Shown: positions 16,428 to 24,956 of the stretch, piece after piece
Layout of the letters: the number at the start of each line of letters is the position of its first letter
Numbering within the stretch: position 1 is the first letter of the stretch
Assembly (NCBI GenBank): GCA_020831775.1
Contig: JAFIFZ010000062.1
Location: forward strand, 1 to 54,599
Origin: Phycisphaerales bacterium
Lineage (GTDB): Bacteria; Planctomycetota; Phycisphaerae; Phycisphaerales; UBA1924
Length of the DNA stretch: 54,599 bases
Direction of reading: 5' to 3'
The notes under the pieces: generated by a model
What the model was told of the DNA's origin: nothing
The model's database searches: none
What the model saw: only the letters and a program-made list of their open reading frames with translations
Position numbers and translations under genes: made by a program

Positions 16428-16814
16428 TCAGGAAACGATCGCGCCGGGCGCGATCTCGCTCATCGGGCTGAGCAGGATGACGCTGCGCTCCGCCTCGCCC
16501 TTGGCGGCGTCGCTGGCGGCCAGCAGCATCCCGCGCGACTCCTCGCCCCGGATCTTCCGGGGCGCGAGGTTCGCCACGACCACGATCAACCTGCCGACGA
16601 GCTCGCCCGGCTCGTAGTGGCCCTTGATCCCCGCGCAGATCTGGCGGGGCTCGCCCGACCCGTCGTCGAGTTGGAGGCGGAGCAGGCGGTCGGCGTTGGG
16701 GTGGGGCTCGGCCGTGGTGATCTTCGCCACCCGCAGGTCGAGCCTCGCGAACTCATCGAACGAGACCACCGGCTTGCCTGTGGATTCTGTCGTGCCTTCG
16801 GTCGCTTCCGCCAT
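16428..16814 (-). CDS. EMAP/MetRS C-terminal-type tRNA-binding domain protein
   Basis: A 128-residue stand-alone OB-fold protein of the kind found at the C-terminus of methionyl-tRNA synthetase and in CsaA. Visible motifs are FARLDLRVAKIT, PHPNADRLLRLQLD, QICAGIKGHYEP and LAPRKIRGEESRGMLLAAS. The last fits the MetRS beta-chain form better than CsaA. It could serve in trans with a MetRS lacking this domain. AGGAGG lies seven bases before the ATG at 16814, which decides the start over a longer frame. It is convergent with the sigma operon and lies just upstream (divergent side open) of nothing else on its strand, so it is probably a single gene. Confidence 0.88.
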   Translation of the reverse strand: MAEATEGTTESTGKPVVSFDEFARLDLRVAKITTAEPHPNADRLLRLQLDDGSGEPRQICAGIKGHYEPGELVGRLIVVVANLAPRKIRGEESRGMLLAASDAAKGEAERSVILLSPMSEIAPGAIVS

Positions 16815-16894
16815 GGGGACGCCTCCTGTGTTGCCAGCGCGTTGGGTTGGGCGGGAGTCTATTGGCCCGGCCCGCACCGCGACGGCTCTGGGGC

Positions 16895-16927
16895 GGATCA
16901 GGGGTGGATCAGGGGTGGATCAGGGGC
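16895..16927. repeat. Three tandem copies of an 11-base unit
   Basis: The unit ggatcaggggt occurs at 16895-16905 and 16906-16916, and again with one final change at 16917-16927. The third copy contains the stop codon of the last gene in the ExbBD operon. The other two lie just beyond it. It looks like a local slippage expansion at a gene end. Confidence 0.85.
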
Positions 16928-17825
16928 TGGGATCCTGCTCCGGCTCGGCGCGATCCGGGCGGACCCAACGCCCCTCGTGAAAAACCGTCCGGGCGGGATC
17001 GATCCGCATCGCCGAGGCGAGTCCCTCGGGGTCGGGGTCGCGCAGGGGCGTCCCCCCGTCGGTCGCGAGCTGCGAGGACCATGTCGCGTGCTCGGCGTTG
17101 AGCAGGGCGAACTCGGTGCGAAGATGGGCGACATACAGGTCGGGCGTCATCTCCGAGCCTGGGTCCCCGCTGCAGGTCCTGCAGAGAGCCCCACGCCCAC
17201 GCGCATCGCGCGACAGCCTCGTGTTTCGGCATTCGGGGCAGGGCCAGAGCATCGCCTCGCGCTGCAGATCGAACAGCCCGCCCCGCGCCCCAAAGGGGTG
17301 CAGCAGCCGGTCGTACCTCGACAACGCCGCGAGCACGCTCGGGTCGTCGAGCAGGGCGACTGCGGCGCGCCCGTTGCCCGCTCGCACATGGCCGATCGCT
17401 TCGGCCGCCCGCAGCGCGATCCGGGGCGAAGGGGCGCCGGGATCGACGCGCGACCAGTCGGGCGTCCCGTGACGCGGATCCATCGCCGCCGCCAGCGCGC
17501 GGAGCCAACGGCGCTCGCGCTCGTCGGTCGCCAGCGCCGCCAGCCCGATGCAGGCGCTGGCGCTCAGCCCCGAGTCCCCCCGCGCCCTGCCCAACTCGAA
17601 GGCGAGCACGAAGAGCCGGCGCGCCGTCGCGAGCAGCTCTCGGTCTCTGCGGTCGGCGTCCTCGGCCAACGCCGCCATCTCTTCGGCCAGCGCGAAATAC
17701 GCAGCCGGATCGTCCGGGGAGAGCGAAGCGAGCCGCTCGGCCCAAGGCCCGAGCGCATCGGGCGTCTCGGCCCCCACGGGGCAGACCAGCACCAGCACAA
17801 GCATCGCCGCGATCAGCCGCCTCAC
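16920..17825 (-). CDS. Secreted CxxC/CxxC protein, last gene of the ExbBD-vWA operon
   Basis: I do not recognise the family. The protein has 301 residues, a signal peptide (GTG start, RRLIAAMLVLVLVCPVGAE), and helical repeat-like segments through the middle. A CPEC...CRTC pair stands about 15 residues apart near residue 200 and could bind zinc or form disulphides outside the cytoplasm. The C-terminus is polar (RPDRAEPEQDPSP). The GTG start overlaps the upstream stop by four bases (GTGA), so it is surely cotranslated with the large protein before it. The helical character suggests a partner of the repeat proteins in the same operon. Confidence 0.72.
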   Translation of the reverse strand: MRRLIAAMLVLVLVCPVGAETPDALGPWAERLASLSPDDPAAYFALAEEMAALAEDADRRDRELLATARRLFVLAFELGRARGDSGLSASACIGLAALATDERERRWLRALAAAMDPRHGTPDWSRVDPGAPSPRIALRAAEAIGHVRAGNGRAAVALLDDPSVLAALSRYDRLLHPFGARGGLFDLQREAMLWPCPECRNTRLSRDARGRGALCRTCSGDPGSEMTPDLYVAHLRTEFALLNAEHATWSSQLATDGGTPLRDPDPEGLASAMRIDPARTVFHEGRWVRPDRAEPEQDPSP

Positions 17826-20686
17826 AATCCGCCTCCGATCAGATCGAGCCTGATGCGCCAGAGCCTGGCCATGGCCCGCTCGCACGCGGCGACCTGTTCG
17901 AGCACATGCCCCGCAGCACGGCGTTCGTCCTCGAACTGCGCCAGCACCGCCTCGACCTCCGGCGACACGCCCGGGCGCTCGGCGGAGACCACCAGCGCCA
18001 TCGCCTCGCAGATCGCGATCTGGTACGCCAGGAACGCCTGCACCGGCCCGTCGGCGAGATTCAGCCTCGCGTTCATCCGCGCGTCGATCGACCCGGGCGT
18101 GAGGCCCCCGGCCACAGAAGCGATCGCCGACGAGGGCGCCCGCCTTGCCAGCGACAGCCAGTAGTGGTGCAGCAACTCGGCGCCGTCCATCGGGTTGGGC
18201 TTGTCGCCCAGCGAGATCTCGTCCTCGGGGTCGTCGATGGCGCTGAGCTCGGCGTACGCCTCGGCGACGATCGCCGACAGCCGGTCGAGCGCCACGCCCT
18301 CGCGTTCTTCCGAAGCCATCTGCAACAGCCGCTGCACGATCGCCCGTCTCGCCTCGAACATGAACGACGGGTCGTCGGGACGGGGCAGCATCTCGCTCGC
18401 GGCCATCTCGATCAGTTCGGCGCTCCGCCGGGTCAGCGGCGCGTCGGGCAGCACCTCCAGGAACGCGTTGACCACGCGGGGCTGGCCTACGACGCGCTCG
18501 ACAACTTGCCCCGCCGCGATGCGCACACGCGGCGAATCGCCCCGCAGCGCCTCGGCCACGACGATGTCCGCCTCGACCCAGCCGAGGTAGTGCGGGCTCC
18601 GCCCCAGCTCTTCGAGCATCGCCACGCGCGCGTCGACCCGCCGACCGACCTGCAGATACGCCAGCGCCCAGCGGTGCTCGTCGCGGCCATAGTCGAACAA
18701 CCCGTCGAGGCGATAGGCCGCCGAGCCGGATCTCGCGGTCTCGATGACCCGGTCGGTCTGTTCGAGCACCAATCCCGCCTCGTCGTACCGGCCCGCAAAG
18801 CGCAGCGCCGAGGCGAGGTTGAGCCTGGCGAGCGCCGCGGCCGAGGCGAGGTGGTCCTGCGGAGCGATCGCGCCCTCGGACCGCTCGATGAAGTTCCGTG
18901 AATACCCCGCCAGCGAGTAGCCGAGCTCGTCGGCCCGCTCGGCCTGGTCCAGACCCCACAGTCGGGCGAGTGACTCGCGGATCCGGGCCCTGTCCGCCTG
19001 CATCGCCTGCGCCGAGGGGATCTGCGCCGGGCCGACCATGCTGTCTGGAACGCGTTCAGAGAGCGCCCGCATCAGCGTGCGCACCAGCGTCGCGTCGGCG
19101 CGAGACGAGCCGGCGATCCGCAGCAACCAGAGCCTCGCCTCCGACCCGTCGCCCCACCTGACCTCCGGCGCGAGCATTCGCACCGCGTGCACACCGGCCC
19201 TCGCCCGCTCGCCCTCGCCCCCGGCGAAGATGATCGCGTCGAGCGCGCCGAGCACGACCCTGTCGCGCTGCGTGCCGGGCGATGGCTCCAGCGCCTCGAT
19301 GCAGGCCAGCCACGCGTCCCACGCGCGGATCTCCCGATCGCCCTCTTCTCTGGATGAAGGCGGGGCCGCGATCGACATCTTCAGCCCCAGACGCGACGCC
19401 CCGGCCATCGCCCCTCGCTCGAACCCCGCGCCCGAAGCAAAGCCGGCGTCGGCCCCCACGCCCACGAGCGCCTCATCGATCGCCAGCCGCGCGGAAGCGG
19501 GCAGGTCCCGGTCCGAACGCAGGCGGGCGAGCATCCCCGACGCCCAGATCGCGCGGCGCATCTCGACCTCGCCCGGCGCACGCTCGGCGCGCAGCACATT
19601 GAGGTGCTCGGCGATCGCCCCGATCGCCCGCGACGAGGCGTTGGGCCACGAGCCGGCACGGTGAACAAACCCGACAACCTCCGCCCGGATCGCGACGCGC
19701 TGGTCGGCGCGATGGTCCAGCCAGTGGGCGGACGCAAGCTCAACCGCACGCCGAAACTCGGTCGACGCGGCCTGCGCGTCGAGTTCCAGCATCGACGCCG
19801 CGTCGGCCAGCATCGAGCGGATCTCCGTCGCATCGGGCACGGGCGGCGGCGGGGGGCTCTCGGTTTGTCCGTTGACCGATTCGCGCCCCGTCGCTGCGCC
19901 CGTCGAGGGGCTCGGCGGGGGCGCTGCGGCGGGCGCTTCAGGCGGGGGTTGCTGCGTCGTCTGGGCCTGCTGAGACTGCTGCTGAGAAGTGGCCGATCCG
20001 AGGCGGTCGGCGAGCAGCACGACCGAGACCGCCGCGATCGCCCCGAGCCCCACCACCGCAACGCCCAGCAGCAGAATCACTTGCCCGACAGAGCCCGGGC
20101 GCTGCGCTTCATCCATCCACGCGGGCGGCGGCGTCACGCCGGGGCTGTCGGTGTCGCTCTCCCGCTCTTCGTCGTCGTAATCGCCACCGTCAGCGGGCGT
20201 CTCTTTCGAATCGTGCTTCTGCGTGGATCGCTGCGACGATGCGTCGGAGTGCACGATCGACTCGACAAGGCGCTCGACAGGGATCCCGTGCGTCTGCGCC
20301 AGGAGCGAGAGCCGATGCAGCGCCGAAGCGTTGTGGGCGCCGCCGGACAGCAGCAGCATCGCCTGACGCTGCAGCTCGAAATCGATCATCTCGCCGACAT
20401 CGCCGCTGTCGCCGCCTTCCAACCATCGCTCAAGGAGAGCCCGCTGCACTTGCGGGTCCATGAGCTGGGCCGCCGCCGCGTGCAACGCCAGGCGCGCGTC
20501 GTCGGCTTCGGGCGTCTGCGCATGGGGGTGGCGGTCGATCTCGGCGAGGCGCCGCTCCAGCGCCTCGAAGACGGTGTCTTCATCGGCGGGCTCGATGGGA
20601 AGCGCGAGCAGGCCGAAGGGGCCTGCGCCCACCGCCTTCTCCCCGAGGAACCTCCTCGCCGGTGCGTCGTAGCCTCTGCTGGGCAT
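17822..20686 (-). CDS. Large single-span membrane protein with a degenerate J-like N-terminus and a helical ectodomain
   Basis: A 954-residue protein. Residues about 22-90 (FGLLALPIEPADEDTVFEAL, DRHPHAQTP, LMDPQVQRALLERW) follow the helix order of a DnaJ J domain, but the HPD motif reads HPH, so Hsp70 stimulation is doubtful. An acidic linker leads to one membrane helix at about 202-226. A Gln/Pro-rich linker follows at about 231-285 (SQQQSQQAQTTQQPPPE), then some 670 residues of mostly helical, TPR-like outer domain. It has no signal peptide, so the N-terminus should be cytoplasmic. It shares one base with the preceding gene (TGATG) and four with the next. The ATG at 20686 fits that overlap and the J-like start. 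Its likely place is a scaffold spanning from the cytoplasm into the periplasm in the ExbBD machine. Confidence 0.78.
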   Translation of the reverse strand: MPSRGYDAPARRFLGEKAVGAGPFGLLALPIEPADEDTVFEALERRLAEIDRHPHAQTPEADDARLALHAAAAQLMDPQVQRALLERWLEGGDSGDVGEMIDFELQRQAMLLLSGGAHNASALHRLSLLAQTHGIPVERLVESIVHSDASSQRSTQKHDSKETPADGGDYDDEERESDTDSPGVTPPPAWMDEAQRPGSVGQVILLLGVAVVGLGAIAAVSVVLLADRLGSATSQQQSQQAQTTQQPPPEAPAAAPPPSPSTGAATGRESVNGQTESPPPPPVPDATEIRSMLADAASMLELDAQAASTEFRRAVELASAHWLDHRADQRVAIRAEVVGFVHRAGSWPNASSRAIGAIAEHLNVLRAERAPGEVEMRRAIWASGMLARLRSDRDLPASARLAIDEALVGVGADAGFASGAGFERGAMAGASRLGLKMSIAAPPSSREEGDREIRAWDAWLACIEALEPSPGTQRDRVVLGALDAIIFAGGEGERARAGVHAVRMLAPEVRWGDGSEARLWLLRIAGSSRADATLVRTLMRALSERVPDSMVGPAQIPSAQAMQADRARIRESLARLWGLDQAERADELGYSLAGYSRNFIERSEGAIAPQDHLASAAALARLNLASALRFAGRYDEAGLVLEQTDRVIETARSGSAAYRLDGLFDYGRDEHRWALAYLQVGRRVDARVAMLEELGRSPHYLGWVEADIVVAEALRGDSPRVRIAAGQVVERVVGQPRVVNAFLEVLPDAPLTRRSAELIEMAASEMLPRPDDPSFMFEARRAIVQRLLQMASEEREGVALDRLSAIVAEAYAELSAIDDPEDEISLGDKPNPMDGAELLHHYWLSLARRAPSSAIASVAGGLTPGSIDARMNARLNLADGPVQAFLAYQIAICEAMALVVSAERPGVSPEVEAVLAQFEDERRAAGHVLEQVAACERAMARLWRIRLDLIGGGL

Positions 20687-23391
20687 CAGCCGCCCCCCCC
20701 GCCGCTGCGGAAGGCGTCGAGGCGTCGGTCGAGCTCGCGCAATCGCTCGCCCCATGGTTCTGGGCCGAAGTTGGGGTGCAGGGCCTTGTGCTGGTCCATC
20801 ACGAGCGCCGCCCGCTCGGGCGAGGTGCGCATCAGCAGCCGGATCGACTCGTGGCGGGCCCGGAACCAGTCGGGCGAACTCGCGTCCAAGCCGGTCAGCA
20901 GTCTCCGCCATGCATCGAGCGCCCGCTCGTGCTCTTCGGCGGCTTCGGCGAGTTCAGCAAAGCGCAGCAGCATCGTCGCGCTCGCCCGGCCCGCGTCGAC
21001 CAGCCGTCCGTCGACCTCCAGTGCCGTGTCTCGCATCTGCTCATCGGCCCGCTTGCGCCAGAGGGTCGCGGCGACATCGGCCACGCGTGCCGAGATGGCG
21101 GCGAACTGTCGGTCGCCCGGCCCCCCGCCCTTGGACATCGAGATCGACAGCAGCCTCCGGCCGGACTCGACCGCCTCGCGCCCGGCCTGAAAGTCGCTCG
21201 AATCGCGCTGGAACCTCGCCAAAGCGTCCCGGAAGAGCAGACCTTCGGCGGCCTCGGCCAGCGGGTGGTCCCCCTGACGCAGGCGTCGGCCTGCCTCGCT
21301 CGCCGACTCGACATCCCCCTCCGCCAGCGCGATCTGCACCTCGCGGTACAGCAGCTCGTCGGCGAAGGGCGCTTTGTCGACGCCCGCGATCGAAACGATC
21401 TCGCGGAGCATCGTCAGCGATCGCCTCGCGCGGGCCGGGTCGGGGTTCTCCGCGGCGAGCATGGCGTCGAGCATCTGGCGCAGCACGATCGCGGCGCGGG
21501 TGCCGTGCTCGTTGAGGCCCGATCCGGTCGCGTCGCGCATCGCGCGGCGCTCGTGCTCGACAACGCCCTCGGCGATTTCGAGGAACCTCGACGCGGCGAA
21601 CTCGCGCTCGGCGCCCGAGCTGTCGCGGTACACCCGGTAGAGCAGGTTGGCGGCCTGACGCTCGGCGACGGGGCGCAGCGACGACGAACGATCGACCGCC
21701 AGCAGCGTCTCGACGGCGGTGATCGGGTCGGCCGAATCGCCCGCGGTGCGCCGGACGAGGAGGACCGCCGCGCGTTCGCGCCTGGGGTATTCGCCGATGT
21801 AGAGCGTCGCGAGTGTGCGCAAGCGTCGGTCGACGCCGGCGCCGGGCATCTCGGCCGCACGTTCCAGCGCGAGCACCGCGTTCCAGAGCGCTTCCTCGCG
21901 CAGGGGCTCGCCGGGCTCAGCGCGGAAGACCTGCTCGAACCGGTCGGCCGCCTGCAGGTACTCGCCCGCGCGGAAATACGCGAAGGCCAGACGCTGGCGG
22001 GCCGACATCGACTCGCGTTCGAAGTTTTCGGCGTCGTCGGTCGCCAGCGCACGCTCGAGCGCCCGCGCCGCGTCGCGGAAGGCGGTGCGTGTCGCGGCGC
22101 TCTCGATCGCTTCGTCGCCGGCGTCGGCGAGCTCTTCGGCCTCCTCGTACGCGCGCAGGCCCTCGACATACCGCGCGATGAACCCGTCGCCGATCACCGG
22201 CGTGCCCGCGTAGCGGTCGACGAGGTCGAGCACCTGCCCGATCTCGCCCATCGCGATCAGCTCGCCGATCCCGATCTCCGCGAGCTTGAGGATCAGCGTC
22301 GACAGGCGCGGGTCCGGCGCGTCGGCCTCCACCGCCTCGAGCGCCAGCACCGTCAGCAGCCTCGCCTCGCGGACGGAGAAGGGCGGCTTCGACTCGCGCG
22401 AGGCCGCGGCCAGCCGCTGATCGACAAGCTGCTCGACCCGCGCCCAGCGGGGACGCGTCGAGGCGAGAACGCTCAGCCTCCGCTCGAACATCGAGGCGCG
22501 GACCGACTCGGGCAGTTCCCTGTGGCGCTCGATCGTGTCCAGCCACGCGACGGCGTCGGCGTCGTCGCCTCTGACGGCGTACGCCAGCGCGACGCCGATC
22601 GCGGCCCTGGCGACCACTTCCCTTGCGAGCATGTCGCGCGAGAGGCGTTCGAGCGTCGGGATCCGCCCGTCGGGCGCGCCCAGCAGCCACCCGAATTCCT
22701 GCAGCGAAGCCGTCGCCGACTGCGAGCTCCCGAGGATCATCGCGAGGTAGTACTCGCTCCAGCCGGCGAAGAACCTCGCCTCCGAGTGGATCGCCGCGAT
22801 CTCGGTCCTGCGCTCGCGGATGTGCTCGACATCCTCGCCCCTGCCGCGCTGCTCAAGGCGGTCGAGCTGGTCGATGCGTCGCGACGCGGAAGACGCGATG
22901 GCCGCGAACCCCCGTCGGGCCTCGCGGAGCGAACGCACCGCCTCCTCCCGTTCCTGGTCGGTGGCGAGGCGGACGCGCCATCGCTCGGCGAGCTCTTCTG
23001 CCGCGAGGTAGCGGGTCCGCTCGATCATCACGCGGAGGGGATGGTGGTCCTGGTCGGGGATCTCGCGGAGGATTTCGTAGGAGGCCGCGAGAAGGCGCTC
23101 GCGCTCGTCGGCACTCGACGCCTCGCGCATCTGAATCGCATAGAGACGGCCGAGGCGTTCGGCGATCTCAGGCCGATCGCTCGCGGGCGCACGGTCGAGC
23201 CGGTCGCGGAGCTGGACGATCATCAGGTCTTCGATGCCCAGGCGCTCGAGGAATGACTCGACGCGGTCGTCGGGCGAGACGCGGACCGGCTCGACCTCGC
23301 GCTCCTGCGCAAAGCCGAACGGCGCAATCAGCAGCAGCGCCGCCAGCGGCGCGAGCCACGCGTGCGACCGGATGTCAGTCCGCGGGCACAT
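20686..23391 (-). CDS. Secreted TPR-like helical-repeat protein of the ExbBD operon
   Basis: A 901-residue exported protein. The signal peptide is about residues 1-29 (HAWLAPLAALLLIAPFGFAQ). The rest is alpha-helical with TPR-type repeats, for example ARQRLAFAYFRAGEYLQAAD, RFEQVF and similar pairs, and LRQMLDAMLAAENPDPARAR. No catalytic motif is seen. The ATG at 23391 lies inside the end of exbD, overlapping it by 17 bases, with AAGGTGA just before. Periplasmic TPR proteins often serve as docking platforms, for example TolA/Pal-associated YbgF (CpoB) in the Tol system, and a similar role beside ExbBD is reasonable. It may bind the vWA protein; no sequence shows this directly. Confidence 0.78.
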   Translation of the reverse strand: MCPRTDIRSHAWLAPLAALLLIAPFGFAQEREVEPVRVSPDDRVESFLERLGIEDLMIVQLRDRLDRAPASDRPEIAERLGRLYAIQMREASSADERERLLAASYEILREIPDQDHHPLRVMIERTRYLAAEELAERWRVRLATDQEREEAVRSLREARRGFAAIASSASRRIDQLDRLEQRGRGEDVEHIRERRTEIAAIHSEARFFAGWSEYYLAMILGSSQSATASLQEFGWLLGAPDGRIPTLERLSRDMLAREVVARAAIGVALAYAVRGDDADAVAWLDTIERHRELPESVRASMFERRLSVLASTRPRWARVEQLVDQRLAAASRESKPPFSVREARLLTVLALEAVEADAPDPRLSTLILKLAEIGIGELIAMGEIGQVLDLVDRYAGTPVIGDGFIARYVEGLRAYEEAEELADAGDEAIESAATRTAFRDAARALERALATDDAENFERESMSARQRLAFAYFRAGEYLQAADRFEQVFRAEPGEPLREEALWNAVLALERAAEMPGAGVDRRLRTLATLYIGEYPRRERAAVLLVRRTAGDSADPITAVETLLAVDRSSSLRPVAERQAANLLYRVYRDSSGAEREFAASRFLEIAEGVVEHERRAMRDATGSGLNEHGTRAAIVLRQMLDAMLAAENPDPARARRSLTMLREIVSIAGVDKAPFADELLYREVQIALAEGDVESASEAGRRLRQGDHPLAEAAEGLLFRDALARFQRDSSDFQAGREAVESGRRLLSISMSKGGGPGDRQFAAISARVADVAATLWRKRADEQMRDTALEVDGRLVDAGRASATMLLRFAELAEAAEEHERALDAWRRLLTGLDASSPDWFRARHESIRLLMRTSPERAALVMDQHKALHPNFGPEPWGERLRELDRRLDAFRSGGGGG

Positions 23392-23794
23392 AGCTCACCT
23401 TCGTAAAGCCCGCCCTCTTGCAGGCGCTCAGGGCCTTGGCCGCGGCGTCGACCGACGCCCGATCGGTCACCCGCACGAACACGCCTCCCTCCTTGGGAAG
23501 CGGCGTCAGCCATGCGACGATCGCTTCGGGGTCTTCAGAGGCCCGCTCGCCCAAACGGTAGAGCGTCCGACCGTTGTCGCGGTCGACGGTCACGATCATC
23601 GGCAACAGATCTGCTGCGCTCGACGGCCCCTCCGCCTCCGCCTGCAGCCCCGACGCCAGATCCTCCTCGGGCATGGTGAACGAGGCGGTGAGGATGAAGT
23701 AGATCAGCAGCAGGAAGACCACATCGATCATGCTGGTCATGTGGCGCTGCACGCCCTCCTCGTCGTCGTACTTGTGTTCACGGGTGAACTTCAA
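23375..23794 (-). CDS. ExbD/TolR family biopolymer transport protein (second copy)
   Basis: A 139-residue protein with a short cytoplasmic N-terminus, one membrane helix (SMIDVVFLLLIYFILTASF) carrying the proton-path Asp at residue 24, and a periplasmic ExbD/TolR domain of about 90 residues ending VSYVPAD. In ExbD and TolR this Asp sits inside the ExbB/TolQ pore and takes up protons. The start overlaps the first exbD by four bases (ATGA). Two different ExbD proteins beside one ExbB fits a mixed dimer in the pore, because ExbB pentamers hold two ExbD chains. Confidence 0.92.
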   Translation of the reverse strand: MKFTREHKYDDEEGVQRHMTSMIDVVFLLLIYFILTASFTMPEEDLASGLQAEAEGPSSAADLLPMIVTVDRDNGRTLYRLGERASEDPEAIVAWLTPLPKEGGVFVRVTDRASVDAAAKALSACKRAGFTKVSYVPAD

Positions 23795-24225
23795 GGCCCG
23801 CCCCCCGCCGGCGCCTCTGTCGCCAGCCTCCAGCCGCGGATCCCTAAAGCCGAGAGCGTCGAGGCGACGCGGTTGGCATGCGCCGCGTCCAGAGAACGAT
23901 CCGCGCGAACCAGCACCGTGACCTTCGAGGCGTCGCCCCCGGCCTGGTTGATCTCCGCCCGCACCACCGAGGCGAACCTCGCGAGATCGACGGGCTCACG
24001 CTCGATCAGCAGCGTTCCGTCGGGAGCGATGTCCAGCACGACCGTCGCCGGACGCTCGGCGCTCATCGGGTCGCCCCGCTCCTCGGGCAGGTCCAGGGGC
24101 GTGCGCACCAGCGTCGTGAACTGCGAGGTGTACAGAAAGAAGATGATGAGCTGGAAGACCACATCGATCATCGGGGTCATGTTGAACCCCCCGACCTTCC
24201 TGGGTTTCCGCTGGACGAAGTTCAC
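23791..24225 (-). CDS. ExbD/TolR family biopolymer transport protein (first copy)
   Basis: A 144-residue protein. The membrane helix follows the classic GGFNMTPMIDVVFQLIIFFL, with the conserved Asp at residue 21. The periplasmic part has the VTVLVRADRSL strand typical of ExbD. The start is GTG at 24225, giving MNFVQRKPRK and a four-base GTGA overlap with exbB. The family needs this short basic N-terminus, so the longer frame upstream is ruled out. It is closer to the ExbD consensus than the second copy. Confidence 0.93.
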   Translation of the reverse strand: MNFVQRKPRKVGGFNMTPMIDVVFQLIIFFLYTSQFTTLVRTPLDLPEERGDPMSAERPATVVLDIAPDGTLLIEREPVDLARFASVVRAEINQAGGDASKVTVLVRADRSLDAAHANRVASTLSALGIRGWRLATEAPAGGGP

Positions 24226-24956
24226 CGCGGCGCGCCCCTCTGCGGCGCCTGCGCAGGCGGCGTGCCCGGCCTCGGCTTGCGGGCCGCGTTCTGGTCCAGG
24301 TGCTGGGCGAGCTCCTCGGTCACCTCGGCGACCTTGGACGCCAGCGTGTCGATCCGCCCGCGGAGGTAGGCGTACGCCGCGGTGCACGGGATGGCGACCA
24401 GCAGCCCCATCACGGTGGTCATCAGGGCCGTGGAGATGCTGCCCGCGAGGCGGTCGGGCTTGGCGACGCCCTCAGCAGCGCTGAGCGTGTCGAACGCCCC
24501 GACCATGCCGACGACCGTGCCGAGCAGCCCCAGCATCGGCGCGATCGAGGCGACCACGCCGATGGTGTCGTTGGATCGCTGCAGGCGGGAGACCTCCATC
24601 TGCCCCGACTCCTCCAACGCTCCCTTGAGCTCAAGAAAGCCGAACGGCGAGCGGGCGCACCGCGTCAGCGCCGAACGGAACACCCGCGAGAGGAACGACT
24701 CGTTGTCGGGCTGAGAGCAGAACTCGATCGCGCCCTTCACATCCCCTTTCCGGAGCCTGGCGTCCAGCCCGAGCACGAAGTCGCGCGGCGCCATCCGCTC
24801 CATCCGCACCCTGATCAGCTGCGCCACGATCAGCCCCACGGCAAAGAGCGACAGCGCGATGATCACATACCCGATCCCCCCGCCGCTCTGGATGTACTCC
24901 AGCAGCGTCTTGCCCCCCTCCGCGTCGGTGTTCGCCGCGATCAGCATCCGGTTCAT
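24222..24956 (-). CDS. MotA/TolQ/ExbB family proton channel protein
   Basis: This 244-residue protein is the pore-forming stator unit of an ion-driven complex. The first helix is near residues 29-50 (YVIIALSLFAVGLIVAQL), followed by a cytoplasmic loop of about 90 residues. The second and third helices are in SIAPMLGLLGTVVGMV and STALMTTVMGLLVAIPC, which hold the signature residues of TolQ and ExbB. The cytoplasmic tail is helical and ends in a Pro/Arg-rich stretch. The ATG at 24956 shares one base with the preceding stop; a TTG one codon earlier is also possible. Proton motive force is the expected energy source, with both ExbD genes directly after it. Confidence 0.93.
   Translation of the reverse strand: MNRMLIAANTDAEGGKTLLEYIQSGGGIGYVIIALSLFAVGLIVAQLIRVRMERMAPRDFVLGLDARLRKGDVKGAIEFCSQPDNESFLSRVFRSALTRCARSPFGFLELKGALEESGQMEVSRLQRSNDTIGVVASIAPMLGLLGTVVGMVGAFDTLSAAEGVAKPDRLAGSISTALMTTVMGLLVAIPCTAAYAYLRGRIDTLASKVAEVTEELAQHLDQNAARKPRPGTPPAQAPQRGAPR

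Noticed and set aside
20662-23256. An 864-codon plus-strand open frame opposite the helical-repeat gene
   Set aside because: Arg/Gly/Leu-rich shadow of a long high-GC gene; the minus-strand gene has a signal peptide, a ribosome site and operon overlaps.
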